A DNA stretch of 20,000 nt from Priapulus caudatus (GCF_000485595.1 NW_014577512.1:22654-42653), one strand, 5' to 3'. Shown: positions 8,137 through 17,997, counted from the stretch's first letter. The notes: a model not told the origin generated them from the letters alone. Numbers and translations: made by a program.

Positions 8137-8145
8137 ATACAAAAT

Positions 8146-10200
8146 TGCCAACAATGCAACGCCGCCGGCCATGACGGTTCCAGAAACCAGTTCAGGCATA
8201 TGTTATAAGTACATTGAGCAACGCACTGTTCTCTGCTCATTTTATTCGCCTATTAAGCAAATCCATTACAACACCGCTCTCATGCGGTGTTGTCAACTGC
8301 AGCAATCGGGATCAGAAAGAGCCACACAGCTTTTTAGGCTGCCTAGCGTGATCACAACACACGGTAAAGTGACGAGAGACAAGGCGGACCACAGATGCTT
8401 GAAGCATTTTTTATAAAAAAAGTCATGCTGAATAAACACGAAATGTATTTACTACCAATGTCTGAATGTTTCTCTACTCTCTTTCGCCTAGTATTGCCGA
8501 TAATAATTGAGTGAGGGTGGTGATTTTTCTTGCACGTGCAGCATACTCTACATAAAATAACTCCGAGGCAACATGTGAACAGAATTCACCAAGCCTGGCT
8601 TTACAATTACAGTGTGCTGACATGGTGCCTGTCCCATATTCTCTCATCGTGACCCATGCACGGATAGAGATGGTATAATCAGAGTCTAGAAGTGCATAAC
8701 AAGTGCTCGGATAACATAGATGCGACTCTCACTGTTCACATGATAGATGTAGACTGATACACCACTAACCCAACCGCAGAACAGTCGATCGTAGGCATCC
8801 AGGCTTTTGTGGTTCTGAAAGTCCTTGAGAGTATAAAATAGACTCGGCTAGAATGTTAGGTAGTCATCAATTAACGAGATTCTAATAAGTACGTGATGGG
8901 CACAAGTTGTGGTCTTCGCTCCATTCTCGTACAGGTGTCGATTCCCAATGCACGCAATTTTCTCGAGATAGCGTGCTTTGGCTACGTTGTCTAGTGAATC
9001 AAAGTACTTGTCCATACTACATACACTCCAGACAGTTGGCAAATGTGCATATACCAGATATTATAAAAATCTGCGTTTGATAGCTATATGCAGTAAAATC
9101 GGTGAAATTTCTGAACAGTCGCGATGTAAACAAACTCAAGTCCATGATATGTGTTGCGTGCAATCTTCCGATCTGCTCAATCTAGCCGACTGTGCTTTTG
9201 CACACGGGCGCACGTACAGTCACACATACAGTCAGACACACACATATTTTCACATCATCTCTTTAAAATAACGTTTAACATTTCCGTCTTTACTCATTCA
9301 AATCACGCAAGTTAGCTTTTCAAGTTTAACATTTCTTGCGTACGGCCGTAAACTGGGAATACGCACTGAATTTCACAAGCACTTAATGTCAGCGCCGCAA
9401 AGCTTATATAGGGAGGTATAACTTGCAATAACCACGCGTCTGTTATGTCGTGAAATCGTTTGATGAACACATGCCTGCCAGTCGTGCAAACTCTGACATA
9501 TACACTGCCGGGTTACGCCGAATAGGACTCTAGCTATGACACTACGCGGATATACACACGCGGATGTCACATATATAATATATATCGAGTAGCGATAAAC
9601 GTGCACGCATACACGCGCGCGTACGCGCGGGGCCGCGTGCATGTTGTTACGAGGTGCTGTACCTGCCATGTTTCACTGTGTATAATTTTGTCAAGCGGTG
9701 CGCGGAAACAAGTTTTGCCCACGTGACTTGAACACCTGCAGATTGGTATAAAAGTGCAGTATTAAAAGAAATCTTGTAAAATACCTATAATCGTGCATTT
9801 CTGTTGCGTTATTCACACGGCGGTCAGCGCAGTTTTTACGCACGTAAAAATGTCGCATAGCGATAAACTTGTTATAATTATGCACATACGTGAAACACAC
9901 GGGCATTGTGTATGTCGAATATACTCGTAAAAATATTTGCATGCAGAAATTCGTGTTCATGTTCTTGTGAAGTAATTTACAGATGTTTGAATGCGAATTT
10001 AATGAGGTGACAGTGTCACGCCATTACGTGTGTTAATGTAGGGGCCGTCCGGCGACTCAACAAATGTACAAATGCAGTAGAAACCTTACACCTTCCGTTA
10101 CAGGCTTCCGTTCCTCTTGCTTTATATGGTTTTATTCCAGAGGGTAATTGCCTTCTGTAAGTGCTACAACACCATGGTCCATCAATACCATTTCTTCAAA
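8146..10200. other. Intergenic, no gene recognised
   Basis: No reading frame here has a domain I recognise. The longest (8171-8416 plus; 8978-9271 plus; 9373-9669 and 9691-9960 minus) are short, compositionally ordinary and partly made of CA/GT-rich sequence, so I treat them as chance. Visible elements are an AATAAA (about 8431), a CACA-rich stretch (9205-9245), an AT stretch (9570-9586) and a 14-bp palindrome at 9616. Confidence 0.55.
9616..9629. repeat. 14-bp GC palindrome
   Basis: CGCGCGTACGCGCG is a perfect palindrome within GC-rich alternating sequence (ACACGCGCGCGTACGCGCGG). Alternating purine-pyrimidine sequence can adopt Z-DNA; no function is implied. Confidence 0.8.
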
Positions 10201-10221
10201 CGCACACATGCCCGTGTTCTT

Positions 10222-10322
10222 CGCCTCTTTCTCTCGCTCTCCCTCTTCTCTCTCTCCCGCTATGCCCCGGCTCTCGCTCTCCCTCTTTCGGTCTCTATCT
10301 GTCTCTCAGAGTTTTTCCCTCT
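10222..10322. repeat. Pyrimidine-rich low-complexity tract
   Basis: CT-dominated sequence with an exact 17-bp direct repeat (CTCTCGCTCTCCCTCTT at 10231-10247 and 10271-10287). The overlapping open frames in all three frames here are serine/leucine-rich products of the repeat and not genes. Confidence 0.8.
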
Positions 10323-10728
10323 CGCATCTGTGCTCACGATGTGACACTTTTGTACCCTTTGGTACTACATGTACTTACTTCGCTCACAATAAAACATCGA
10401 TAAGGTTGGAATCTCTTTGTCTGGTGGTTGTCTCGCGACGTCGGATGTCCGACCTTAGTCTTCTGTCTTCTCCTGGCTATGTCTATCTCTCTCCCCAGCA
10501 ATTCTGATGTCTGTCACTTCAACGCTTCTTATGTCTCTTTGTCTCTGAAATTCTCTCGCTGTCTTCTGCTCTGCCTGTTCTTAAAGCCGCCGCACACCAG
10601 CCGATTTTTCACGCGATTTGATCGGCCCGATAGAAATCAGCCGATATCGGGTAGGTGTGCGCGTTCATTTGTAGACGATTTTATTTTTGTCGGGTGATCG
10701 TTCCAAATCAAACATGTTTAATTTTGAA

Positions 10729-10757
10729 CCGATGAGCCGATGAGCCGATGAGCCGAT
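10729..10757. repeat. Octamer array (CCGATGAG)3
   Basis: Three exact head-to-tail copies plus a partial fourth (CCGAT), directly before the internal copy of the element terminus. Confidence 0.95.
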
Positions 10758-10778
10758 TTTAAGGCCGCCGCACACCTA

Positions 10779-10834
10779 CATCGCTTCATCGCTTCATCGC
10801 TTCATCGCTTCATCGCTTCATCGCTTCATCGTTT
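10779..10834. repeat. Octamer array (CATCGCTT)6-7
   Basis: Six exact copies (10779-10826) and one variant CATCGTTT (10827-10834). Read on the minus strand the unit is AAGCGATG, sharing GATGA with the other array of the same element. Confidence 0.95.
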
Positions 10835-10907
10835 GTAAAATCGGCTGGTGTGCGGCGGCCTTTAGCTACGTCATACCCACAGCTACCATTCCGGCCCGAC
10901 GTTAAAC

Positions 10908-10927
10908 TATATATATATATATATATA
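10908..10927. repeat. (TA)10 microsatellite
   Basis: Uninterrupted TA dinucleotides just downstream of the foldback element. Confidence 0.95.
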
Positions 10928-11211
10928 CTTCACTGTTATCGGAATGCCAGGCTAGACAATGGTCTATGCAAGAACGACTGCTAATTACAAGAACGCTTCT
11001 ACTGTTAGTCACAACAAGGCAACACCAACTGCTGCACAGACGCGTCTAGTCTAGTTTGTTAGGGATATAATAAGCTGCACTTTCAAACGGCTCAATTAAA
11101 ATAATAATTACGGAAACCGAAAATTGTCTCGGAATGTAGGTTATCATGAGCTGAGATATCACCAAATGAATAGAAAACAAGAATCGAAATCCTCCGGAGT
11201 ACACTTTATGA

Positions 11212-11370
11212 CAGTGGTTCTTAACATTTTTTTAGTCGTAGACTCCTTTTATAATCTTGGGAAAGCTACGGACCCCTCCCCAGTAATGCACATAGGCACA
11301 TAAGCACAAAATTTTTACATGCGTCTGGTTTACAAAGCTAATAACAACTATGCGATTGTTTTTTCATAAT
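11212..11370 (+). mobile_element. hAT-type transposon end (fragment)
   Basis: The sequence begins CAGTGGTTCTTAACATTTTT, then has two spaced runs resembling TAGACTCCTTTT and CGGACCCCTCC. This arrangement (CAGNGGTTCT, T-rich run, repeated GGACCCC) is known from non-autonomous hAT elements in animals. No matching reverse terminus (AGAACCACTG) and no 8-bp duplication were found downstream, so only one end is preserved; the right limit is approximate. The assignment is from memory of family ends. Confidence 0.5.
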
Positions 11371-12590
11371 AAAAGACTTTCACGAATGGATACATGCTAT
11401 TGCGGCGGGTATAGCGACGTTAAGTATCGATAAAGTGCTGTAACAAATGCACGAAATAAATTATAACAGCGATAATTGTTCTGGCACCCATTGCATTTAG
11501 GAAGACCTTTAGGGTGTCTGTGTTTTTAGTGTGACATTTGGGGGGGGGGGCGAATCATATGATTTGGATCATATACGGATCTAGTGATACTGCGTGTTGA
11601 GCCGATCACTGATCCGAATCGCGAATCTCTGCTGGCGCGGTGGATTCAAAGGGGATCAAACATGGCGGCGTTAAACTCAGTCAATCGCTGCTTGCTGTTA
11701 GTTATGAACCCATGCATTCATTTGGGTCACAACAATTGGTGATCCGTTGAAAGTGGATTTGCATTTGTTTGGACTATCATCTGATCCTAGTCAGTCTGTC
11801 TCAAACAAACGTGCTCAGTTTTAGCCAATTCTATAGGTCACACGCATATACCATCGTACATGCATGCTCTTTCGACGCAGCAGCTGCAGTGCCCCACACG
11901 GCGTGGCCACGCGCGGGCACACACACATATATACACACTATGATTTTTTGCGGTAAATTTTTTGGTACGTACGAAATCTTCAACAGGACTCCAGGGTAAC
12001 AGACAATCTCTGGGGCACCATCAGTAACCACTCAACGATGATTCTCGTGTGAGTGCCTGCCTACACATCCCTCAAGCCTCGCTCTCGCCACCGCCTCTCA
12101 TCGCTGGCAATTAACTGTCACGACTGTCATGTGCATATTATTGCGACGTTTATATTACTTTAGTTTCACTCCCGAGGTAACTCGGCATTCACATCCTTTG
12201 TGTCTAGAACGACTGATACGCTGTACGCGCACGGCAACACTGCGCCCGCACATTGTCCCGCACTATCATTAGCGACAATCTCTTCCTTGAATTTTCGCCG
12301 TTGAACGCTGCGGCAACGTCGTCGCGTATCATGATCACCTAGCAATTCTCTACGATCACGATGGTAAGAGGATCGTGAATCACGGACTGTGGCTATCAGA
12401 ACGCATCCACTCGAATTCTAGACGCTAACGTGCCTTTTGAACAAACTCCCAATTAAACTGTCGCCAACAGAGGCGCTCGAAACCATTATTAGTTCGGGCA
12501 GCAAACTCGGCCTAATGGTACTCACCCATTGATGCGTAAAAGCTTATGAGTGGTAAGTCGCTTGCGATCTTTTTTGCTTGTTCTCTATAT
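11371..12590. other. Intergenic, no gene recognised
   Basis: Contains a G11 run (11540-11550), a 12-bp palindrome AATCATATGATT (11553-11564) and a region rich in GATC/GATCC words (11550-11745), including a near-perfect dyad of GATTTGGATCA and TGATCCGAATC. An ACATGGCGGCG (about 11659) resembles a YY1-type site. The open frames at 11769-11999 (plus) and 11831-12031 (minus) overlap each other and show no domain. Confidence 0.5.
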
Positions 12591-12596
12591 CCCTTC

Positions 12597-12616
12597 CCCT
12601 TTTCCTCTCTCTCGCG

Positions 12617-12655
<39 letters not shown>

Positions 12656-12728
12656 GCTGTCTTTTACCTCTTTCTATCTTTTTCCCTCCCCTTCTCAATC
12701 TCTCCCTCTCAATCTCTCTCTGTCTGTC
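12597..12728. repeat. (CT)n microsatellite and pyrimidine-rich flank
   Basis: A long CT run (about 12620-12650) preceded by CGCGCGCG and followed by CCCTCTCAATCTCT repeats. Leucine/serine-rich open frames on both strands are by-products of the repeat. Confidence 0.92.
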
Positions 12729-12759
12729 TCGCATGTATGTGCACACTACACTCCCTGAG

Positions 12760-13440
12760 CGGTATTTAAAACATCTAGACAATATACATGGAGATATAAA
12801 ACATAGAATATTATATTAATTTATTATTATATTGTTTATAGAACACATTATTGATGAAGTCGTTTAATCAGAAGTTGCGCGCTACCAGACTCTTCCGCCT
12901 CGCACGGAGCAGAAGAACTAAATATTTATTACAATCATGATAATAATGCAATGACAGATTGTGGTGACAAGTACGTCCAGTGATGGATAGAGGCTCCCCA
13001 ACACGCAGGAGTAGTGCTAGCATAAAGGTGTTGTAACGGAACTTGTGGCTGGGCGACATCGTGTCGATATATCACCTATAGAGGGGACCGTGTCCCCTAG
13101 ATGGGTATACACCATCGACTTTTTGCTTGAAAAGGTGACGACGAGGTGGTCGACTTTTAAATTGTCCTATATTCTTAGAGTGAGCAACAGGAGAAGCACT
13201 TGCAGGCAGCATGCATGGCCCTATATGGCATCTTAATTATCCAAAAAAACACGATGTTCCCGCCACTAACGTAGCGGGATAGGACAAGCAAAACTGGTGT
13301 GGCAACACTTTAGTGCATGCGCCGTGGACGGTGCGGGAGCACACTAGGCTCCGGGGCACACTTACGACGCGGTTTCGACTTCAAAGACACTCAGTAAATT
13401 AGGATTGGAGTGCGAGTTACGGCGAGGCGACGTGGGATCA
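12760..13440. other. Intergenic with small hairpins
   Basis: No gene recognised. Two compact dyads are visible: AGGGGAC-CGT-GTCCCCT (13082-13098, seven-base arms, three-base loop) and TCCCGC/GCGGGA (13258-13263 and 13274-13279). Neither matches the histone mRNA stem-loop or another family I know. Confidence 0.5.
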
Positions 13441-13446
13441 TATAGT

Positions 13447-13572
13447 ATGTGTGTGCGTGCGTGTTCGTGCGTGTTCGTGCGTGATCGTGCGTGTGTGTGT
13501 TTGCGTGAGTGTTTGCGTGCACGGGTGCGTGTGTGCGCGCAAGCGTGCGTGTGTGTATGTGTGTTTGTGTTT
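13447..13572. repeat. GT-rich microsatellite (GTGCGTGT type)
   Basis: Imperfect GTGCGTGTTC and GTGTGTTTGC words over about 125 bp. All six frames are open or nearly so here and give valine/cysteine- or histidine/threonine-rich products, which explains the overlapping frames on both strands. Confidence 0.93.
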
Positions 13573-13694
13573 GAAGTTTCGGCATAAGTGGGATAAATTG
13601 TTTGCATTTATTTACGCGGGAAGTGCGTGCAAGAGACAAATGCTAAGACTGTGTCATAGACTTATACGCCGCCATAAATTAAAGTAGCGAGCTA

Positions 13695-13742
13695 TGTGTA
13701 TGTGTGTGGGTGAATGCGTGCGTGTGTGCGTGCGTGTGTGTA
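13695..13742. repeat. GT-rich microsatellite
   Basis: TGTGTATGTGTGTGGG followed by GTGCGTGTGTGCGTGCGTGT; the same type as the array about 120 bp upstream. Confidence 0.92.
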
Positions 13743-13844
13743 TTTAACTATCCGAGTATCCATGCGTCTAGATCTGTTCGTCGGGCGTCCATTCATCAAA
13801 CGGCCCATCTATATCAAGGACTCCTAGCTACTTATGAAACACTC

Positions 13845-13865
13845 ATATATATATATATATATATA
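13845..13865. repeat. (AT)n microsatellite
   Basis: About ten uninterrupted AT dinucleotides. Confidence 0.95.
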
Positions 13866-14128
13866 ACTATCATCAGCTATATCATATAGTAACTACATAT
13901 TCAGCGATACCTATATTGCCGTTGTGACTCTACAGTTCTTCACGAATAAAGGAAGTCACGCCGGCTAACACATAAATAACAGTGAACGGAGATAAGAGTG
14001 GACTATGGCTTCTACTGCATGATCTGCTACAAGCGCAAGATGAACGCCACTGGCGAAATCCAGTTCCAATTTGAATTTCTCCATTCTGTGGCGCGTTAAG
14101 TTGAACGTATGAAAGCCCAGAAGGCTCA

Positions 14129-14251
14129 TGCGAAATGCGAAATGCGAAATGTGAAATGCGAAATGTGAAGCAACCAATCAGAGAATGTGTTGGTATTGAC
14201 GAATCGCATGGCCGGTATTAATTACTACAAATACAAAGATGGCGGCCATCT
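14129..14251 (+). repeat. Left arm of 123-bp inverted repeat
   Basis: It begins with five CGAAATG/TGAAATG heptamers (14131-14165), then GCAACCAATCAGA, CGCATGGCCGG and TATTAATTACTAC, and ends in AGATGGCGGCCATCT, itself a near-palindrome with a YY1-like core. It pairs with 14438-14560 at 119 of 123 positions. Confidence 0.95.
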
Positions 14252-14437
14252 CGATTACAAACAATGAGGGTGAACAATTCACCTTCACATTCATTGAAAA
14301 TCGTGGGTTTACGTTGGATAACTTGTTATAAAATATTTAATTCAATAGCACTAGCATGTTACCCGTCTTCGAAAGTTTTTTTGAGGTGTGCATATTCGTT
14401 GTACAACAGTAGGCCCTACAGTATTTGTTTGTAAGCA

Positions 14438-14560
14438 AGATGGCCGCCATCTTTGTTTTTGTAGTAATTAATACCGGCCATGCGATTCGTCAATACTAGC
14501 ACATTATCTGATTGGTTGCTTCACATTTCGCATTTCACATTTCGCATTTCGCATTTCGCA
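14438..14560 (-). repeat. Right arm of 123-bp inverted repeat
   Basis: Reverse complement of the left arm, without indels. The four substitutions lie in the stretch between the CCAATCAG box and the AAAG before the terminal near-palindrome. The arm could form a very stable hairpin with its partner in single-stranded DNA or RNA. Confidence 0.95.
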
Positions 14561-14698
14561 GAAAATTGTACTAAGTGGTGGGCCAGTTTTTCGTTTCAAT
14601 GAAATAATTTGCACTATGTACACATAGAAAATTTCATCTTTCTAGTGCTCCCGTCAGGTGTTTTCACCTTATCCCTCGTAATCTTCATCTCGGATTTT

Positions 14699-14750
14699 GC
14701 ATTTCGCATTTCGCATTTCGCATTTCGCATTTCGCATTTCGCATTTCGCA
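14699..14750. repeat. Heptamer array (GCATTTC)7
   Basis: Seven exact copies (14699-14747) followed by GCA and the outer terminus. It is purer than the arrays in the two inner arms, which contain the variant CACATTT. Confidence 0.96.
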
Positions 14751-14763
14751 TGAGCGTTCTGGG

Positions 14764-16380
14764 TGTGTATGTAAACACGACATAGATGGGCTTATAGAGA
14801 TGGCCTCGTATAACCTCGGTGATTTGATTATTCTGAGCTATAAGAGAGCGTGGAGCAGAGATCTCTACAGCTACCTATCGTTTACCGCTTGACTATGGCG
14901 GTCCTGATAATTGTCATGTCTCCGGTTATCATCGCTCGGGCATTCAGGGATAGTGGAAAAGTAGTAGCGTTAATCTCATAGTAATGGTGGTCATGTGGGG
15001 ATATGATATACGGCTATAGTTTACGGCTTAATGCCATCGAGCAATAAGCTGGTCGAACCCGCATGACGTGGAGCAGTAAGACCATCAACGTCGTAGACAC
15101 GGGCTAGCTAGGTTTCCACTTCACATGCGTTTCACATTTAGGTGTGTGAACCGAATCTGGACATTGTTGCCTGTTCTCTGGACATAGTTGCCCATCTTCC
15201 AGCCATTATTGCTCGCCAGAGCCATATAGCCACTATAAGTTGCATCCCCTTATATTTATTAGAAAAAAATGTATATATTAGTATACATTAGTACTGGATT
15301 AGGAGTACTATATATTAGTACTAGTTAGTATTATATTAGGATATATTACAACATTTATGTGTCTATATTATAGAGTCTAGTAAATAGAAAAACATCATTT
15401 AATTCGCCATGCATGCACTCATCTGTAGGCCCGTCGTCTCGGAGCCACCGCCGCCACACTATACACGGTGACTTGGAATGGTGCCTCGATCTCTCTCTCT
15501 CGTCGTTGCTCAGCATGAGTCACGATATCTTTTCTCCTCTAACGAATTCGCTCAGCCTGCGGCCCTGAATACGATAGCCACCTATCGTTTTCTCTTCGTA
15601 ACGCGAAGACGTCCGTACGGTGGCACACATAGATAATATGTCCTATCTGCGCGGTGGCGCCAATCGCGCAAATCGATAATTGCAGCATTTCGCCGATGGA
15701 AAATTGAATCGTTCGGTGCATGGAATACTGTGGCAGTGTCACCTCGTGATTACACGAAGCTAGAATACTCGCCGATTGCATCTTCGCGACAAATTTTGCC
15801 GAGTACTAAAATCGAGAACACATTGCAGTGTAATGATAGCGCAAAAAAAGTTAGCAGGGCCGGAAAATTACTCAGATTGTTGGTTAAAGATTTTAAATGC
15901 TCAAACAATTGCTCACCAAATAGTTTTGATCGAACAGCAAGTTACATCAACTATATCATAGCCTATACACTATCCCCGTGTGTTCGGTATAAACACCTGC
16001 GTTTCTGCGGCGTTATATATTACTATATAACGTACTATATACGTATATTATATACAGTACGGGGTGTACATATCGAGCGCTGCCCAAATTGCACGACAAC
16101 ATCATATTACGAAGCAAACTGAGAATTCGTTCAACGCACACACGCATGCCACCGCCCTCGTCTACATCTGACCACACGTCATATGTGTTACAATCTAACC
16201 ATTATTTCGCAGTCTCTTACGTGTAAAAAACGTATTGCACTCATCCCAGTCGCTGTTATTGCGACACGCATGTTTGCAAATCAAAATGCTGTAACGATTT
16301 TTTTTTTAAATCAAGCTTTCCAAATATTATTGAACGGTGCGAATTGGTATAGGTCGCATAAAGGATGCCTATAGTTTATC
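14764..16380. other. Intergenic, no gene recognised
   Basis: Includes an AT-rich stretch of repeated ATTAGTA words (15275-15352), two copies of TCTGGACAT-GTTGCC (about 15157 and 15177), a CT run (15491-15502) and a small hairpin CGTTATATA/TATATAACG (16011-16019 and 16024-16032). The open frame at 15730-16122 (130 codons) has no recognisable domain, signal peptide or membrane segment and is probably chance. A GGTCGAACCC (15051-15060) recalls a tRNA B box, but no cloverleaf fits. Confidence 0.5.
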
Positions 16381-16381
16381 T

Positions 16382-16537
16382 TACAATAATAGTGAGAGGG
16401 GAGGAAAACGGGGAGAAAAGCGAGCGCACAAGAACAAATGGAGAAAGAGAGAGATAGGGAGGACCAGAGAGCACGCGCAACAGAGAAAGAGAGAGAGAGA
16501 GTGATATATGGAGCGGGAAAGAGGGGAGGAGGAGAGA
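16382..16537. repeat. Purine-rich tract (GA repeats)
   Basis: GA-dominated on the plus strand (GAGAGGGGAGG, GAGAAAGAGAGAGA and others). Long polypurine tracts of this kind can form triplex DNA. The open frame starting at 16438 is a product of the repeat. Confidence 0.85.
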
Positions 16538-16735
16538 GGTCATTCGAGAATATCCAAATGGCTAACAAATTGCGTGCACGGCTATTAAAAGGACAGCCTA
16601 TAAACGGCATAGATAATCGTTACTCAAATCCCTTAAAACGGCTTAGAGAATCGTTTCCATTCCTTTCCACCATAAAGGCCTTATTAATAATAACGACTGA
16701 AATACTCCAGCAAATGATCAGCATTAGCTTCATCG

Positions 16736-16940
16736 TCAGAGTTAGGTTTAAGGTTAGTGTGCGATGCAGGTTTATGCGTCTATGGATAGTGTTTGGGTTA
16801 AATTTAGCGTTAGGCTTGGGGGGTCAGGGTTTGGGTAAGGGTTAGGAATATTGTTGGGATTTATGTTAGGGTTGAGGTTGGCCTGAAGTTTATAGTTATG
16901 CTAGGTTAAAGGTTACGGTAGGGTCAGGGTTATACTGACA
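16736..16940 (+). repeat. Degenerate telomere-like repeats
   Basis: Many GGGTTAGG, GGTTAGTG, TTAGGCTTGGGG, GGGTTTGGG, TTAGGGTTGAGG and GGTCAGGG words on one strand over 200 bp, related to the metazoan (TTAGGG)n repeat but with few exact units. It could be an old interstitial telomeric sequence or an independent minisatellite of similar composition. Confidence 0.55.
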
Positions 16941-17990
16941 TGTTGCCATCATCAGCGTACTATACGTCCATGCATGTGTTGGCTACTCGTAGCGGGGTAC
17001 TACGTTCTCTTTCCACCGTCTGTTCATCTTACGAGGTAAACTGGCTAAGAGAGGATCTAACTATCACAGAAAGATCTAATATGCGTGAGCATCATTTGAT
17101 ATAATTATATTCGTTTCTAGTTGTAAAAATCAGGTGTTTCTCTCCGATATAATGGTACCTACCATCGATTATTTATCGATCAGCTCATATATTTGCAATT
17201 AACACGGAAGGCATTAGGCGCGCGAAATGTAAACGTAAAGAAAGTAAGACACCCTATCAGATATTGGTCACGATATTAACTCTACTCTAATATACATCTG
17301 TGATGACGATCATTAAATTTTATCCTAAATAGCAAGAAGTTAACAATATAAATGCAAATTTTAATAATGTAATGATGCTTCAGCCCGCAACATATAGTTA
17401 AACTAATTACAAGGGCCTTACTTATGCGCTGCTGTTTCGGCCGTGATAACTCTCTATAACCTAATAGAATCTGTTTGATAGCATCCTAAGCCAGTTATCT
17501 CATTAGCGCCAATACTGCGTTAGTGGGACCATGGTTAGTTTCCACCACCGGTCACGCTGTCGTTATGTGTTTAGTGACGTGTGTCGTTCTTGATTAAACG
17601 CAGTCTGATCTTCATCCTTATTTTCGAGTAGAAAACTACCAAATTTCCGCGATCAATTCACAGCCACGCAGCACGTATCAAATTATCACGCACAGCCAAA
17701 TACTCAAGGCAACAGCCTGCACTTCATCGTCGAGAGGGAGAGGGGATGCGACTGCAGCTGTCAGCGAAACTCATCCACTGCGACCTGCCAAACAATCGCG
17801 GTGTTTCCGGAATTGATCTATTCGCTTACGTGATTAGATTACGTAAGCAGCTCTAGCAAATCGTCAGCGCGATAGAAAGTTATTAAAAAACAATTCACAT
17901 CGGCGATGTGTCATAAAGTCGAAAATTTGGCGTGCACAAGTTAACTGATGTCACAAAATGACAGTGTTCATCTCGGAAGGGAAAATGTGG
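16941..17990. other. Intergenic, no gene recognised
   Basis: AT-rich to mixed sequence without usable open frames. The one structured feature is a dyad GCTTACGT/ACGTAAGC (17824-17831 and 17841-17848). Confidence 0.55.
17824..17848. promoter_or_regulatory. Dyad with bZIP-like core
   Basis: Eight-base arms GCTTACGT and ACGTAAGC flank GATTAGATT. The right half contains TTACGTAA, the PAR-bZIP/C/EBP-like consensus; GATTA in the loop resembles a homeodomain core. A regulatory role is only suggested by these words. Confidence 0.25.
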
Positions 17991-17997
17991 AGAAATG

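Larger units (their letters stand above)
10582..10864. mobile_element. Foldback/MITE-like element with octamer arrays
   Basis: The left terminus TAAAG-CCGCCGCACACC plus AGCCGATTTT (10582-10608) is matched in reverse at the right end (10837-10864), with one G missing on the left. Flanking TA on both sides could be the target duplication. A second copy of the terminus, TTTTAAGGCCGCCGCACACC, lies inside at 10757-10776. Two tandem arrays are present: CCGATGAG x3 (10729-10752) and CATCGCTT x6 exact plus one variant (10779-10834). No coding capacity, so it would depend on a transposase elsewhere. The family is not one I can name. Confidence 0.78.
14116..14763. mobile_element. Foldback element with heptamer arrays
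   Basis: The outer termini CCCAGAAGGCTCATG (14116-14130) and CATGAGCGTTCTGGG (14749-14763) are inverted copies with one mismatch and lead into heptamer arrays (CGAAATG / GCATTTC). Inside lies a longer inverted repeat: 14129-14251 and 14438-14560, each 123 bp, with four mismatches and no gap. It is separated by 186 bp, and the right arm has its own heptamer array. There is no open frame with transposase features, so it would be a non-autonomous element. I found no clear target duplication (flanks GTATGAAAG and TGTGTATGT). The superfamily is unknown. Confidence 0.8.

Noticed and set aside
9373-9960. Two open frames of 98 and 89 codons on the minus strand.
   Set aside because: Composition follows CA/TA-rich DNA, and there is no recognisable family. 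I could not exclude small exons but have no support for them.
10779-10834. Regular short repeats considered as a CRISPR-like array.
   Set aside because: The units are contiguous octamers without spacers, and the context is an animal genome.
12012-12035. GTAACCACTC as a possible right end for the hAT-like terminus.
   Set aside because: It lacks the terminal CACTG and the AGAACC core, and no duplication matches the left flank.
12546-12819. Serine/leucine-rich frames and their arginine/glutamate-rich complement.
   Set aside because: Products of the CT repeat in three plus frames and one minus frame.
13082-13098. Hairpin AGGGGAC-CGT-GTCCCCT considered as a histone mRNA 3' stem-loop.
   Set aside because: Loop size and stem sequence do not match, and no histone coding sequence is nearby.
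13362-13687. Overlapping open frames on both strands rich in Cys/Val or His/Thr.
   Set aside because: They translate a GT microsatellite; the same happens at 17951-18346 and 19082-19309.
15051-15060. GGTCGAACCC resembling a tRNA B box.
   Set aside because: One base short of the consensus, and no A box or paired acceptor stem fits upstream.
15730-16122. A 130-codon open frame on the plus strand.
   Set aside because: No domain, repeat, signal or membrane segment; AT-rich second half with many tyrosines and isoleucines from TATA-like sequence; no supporting promoter, splice or start context.
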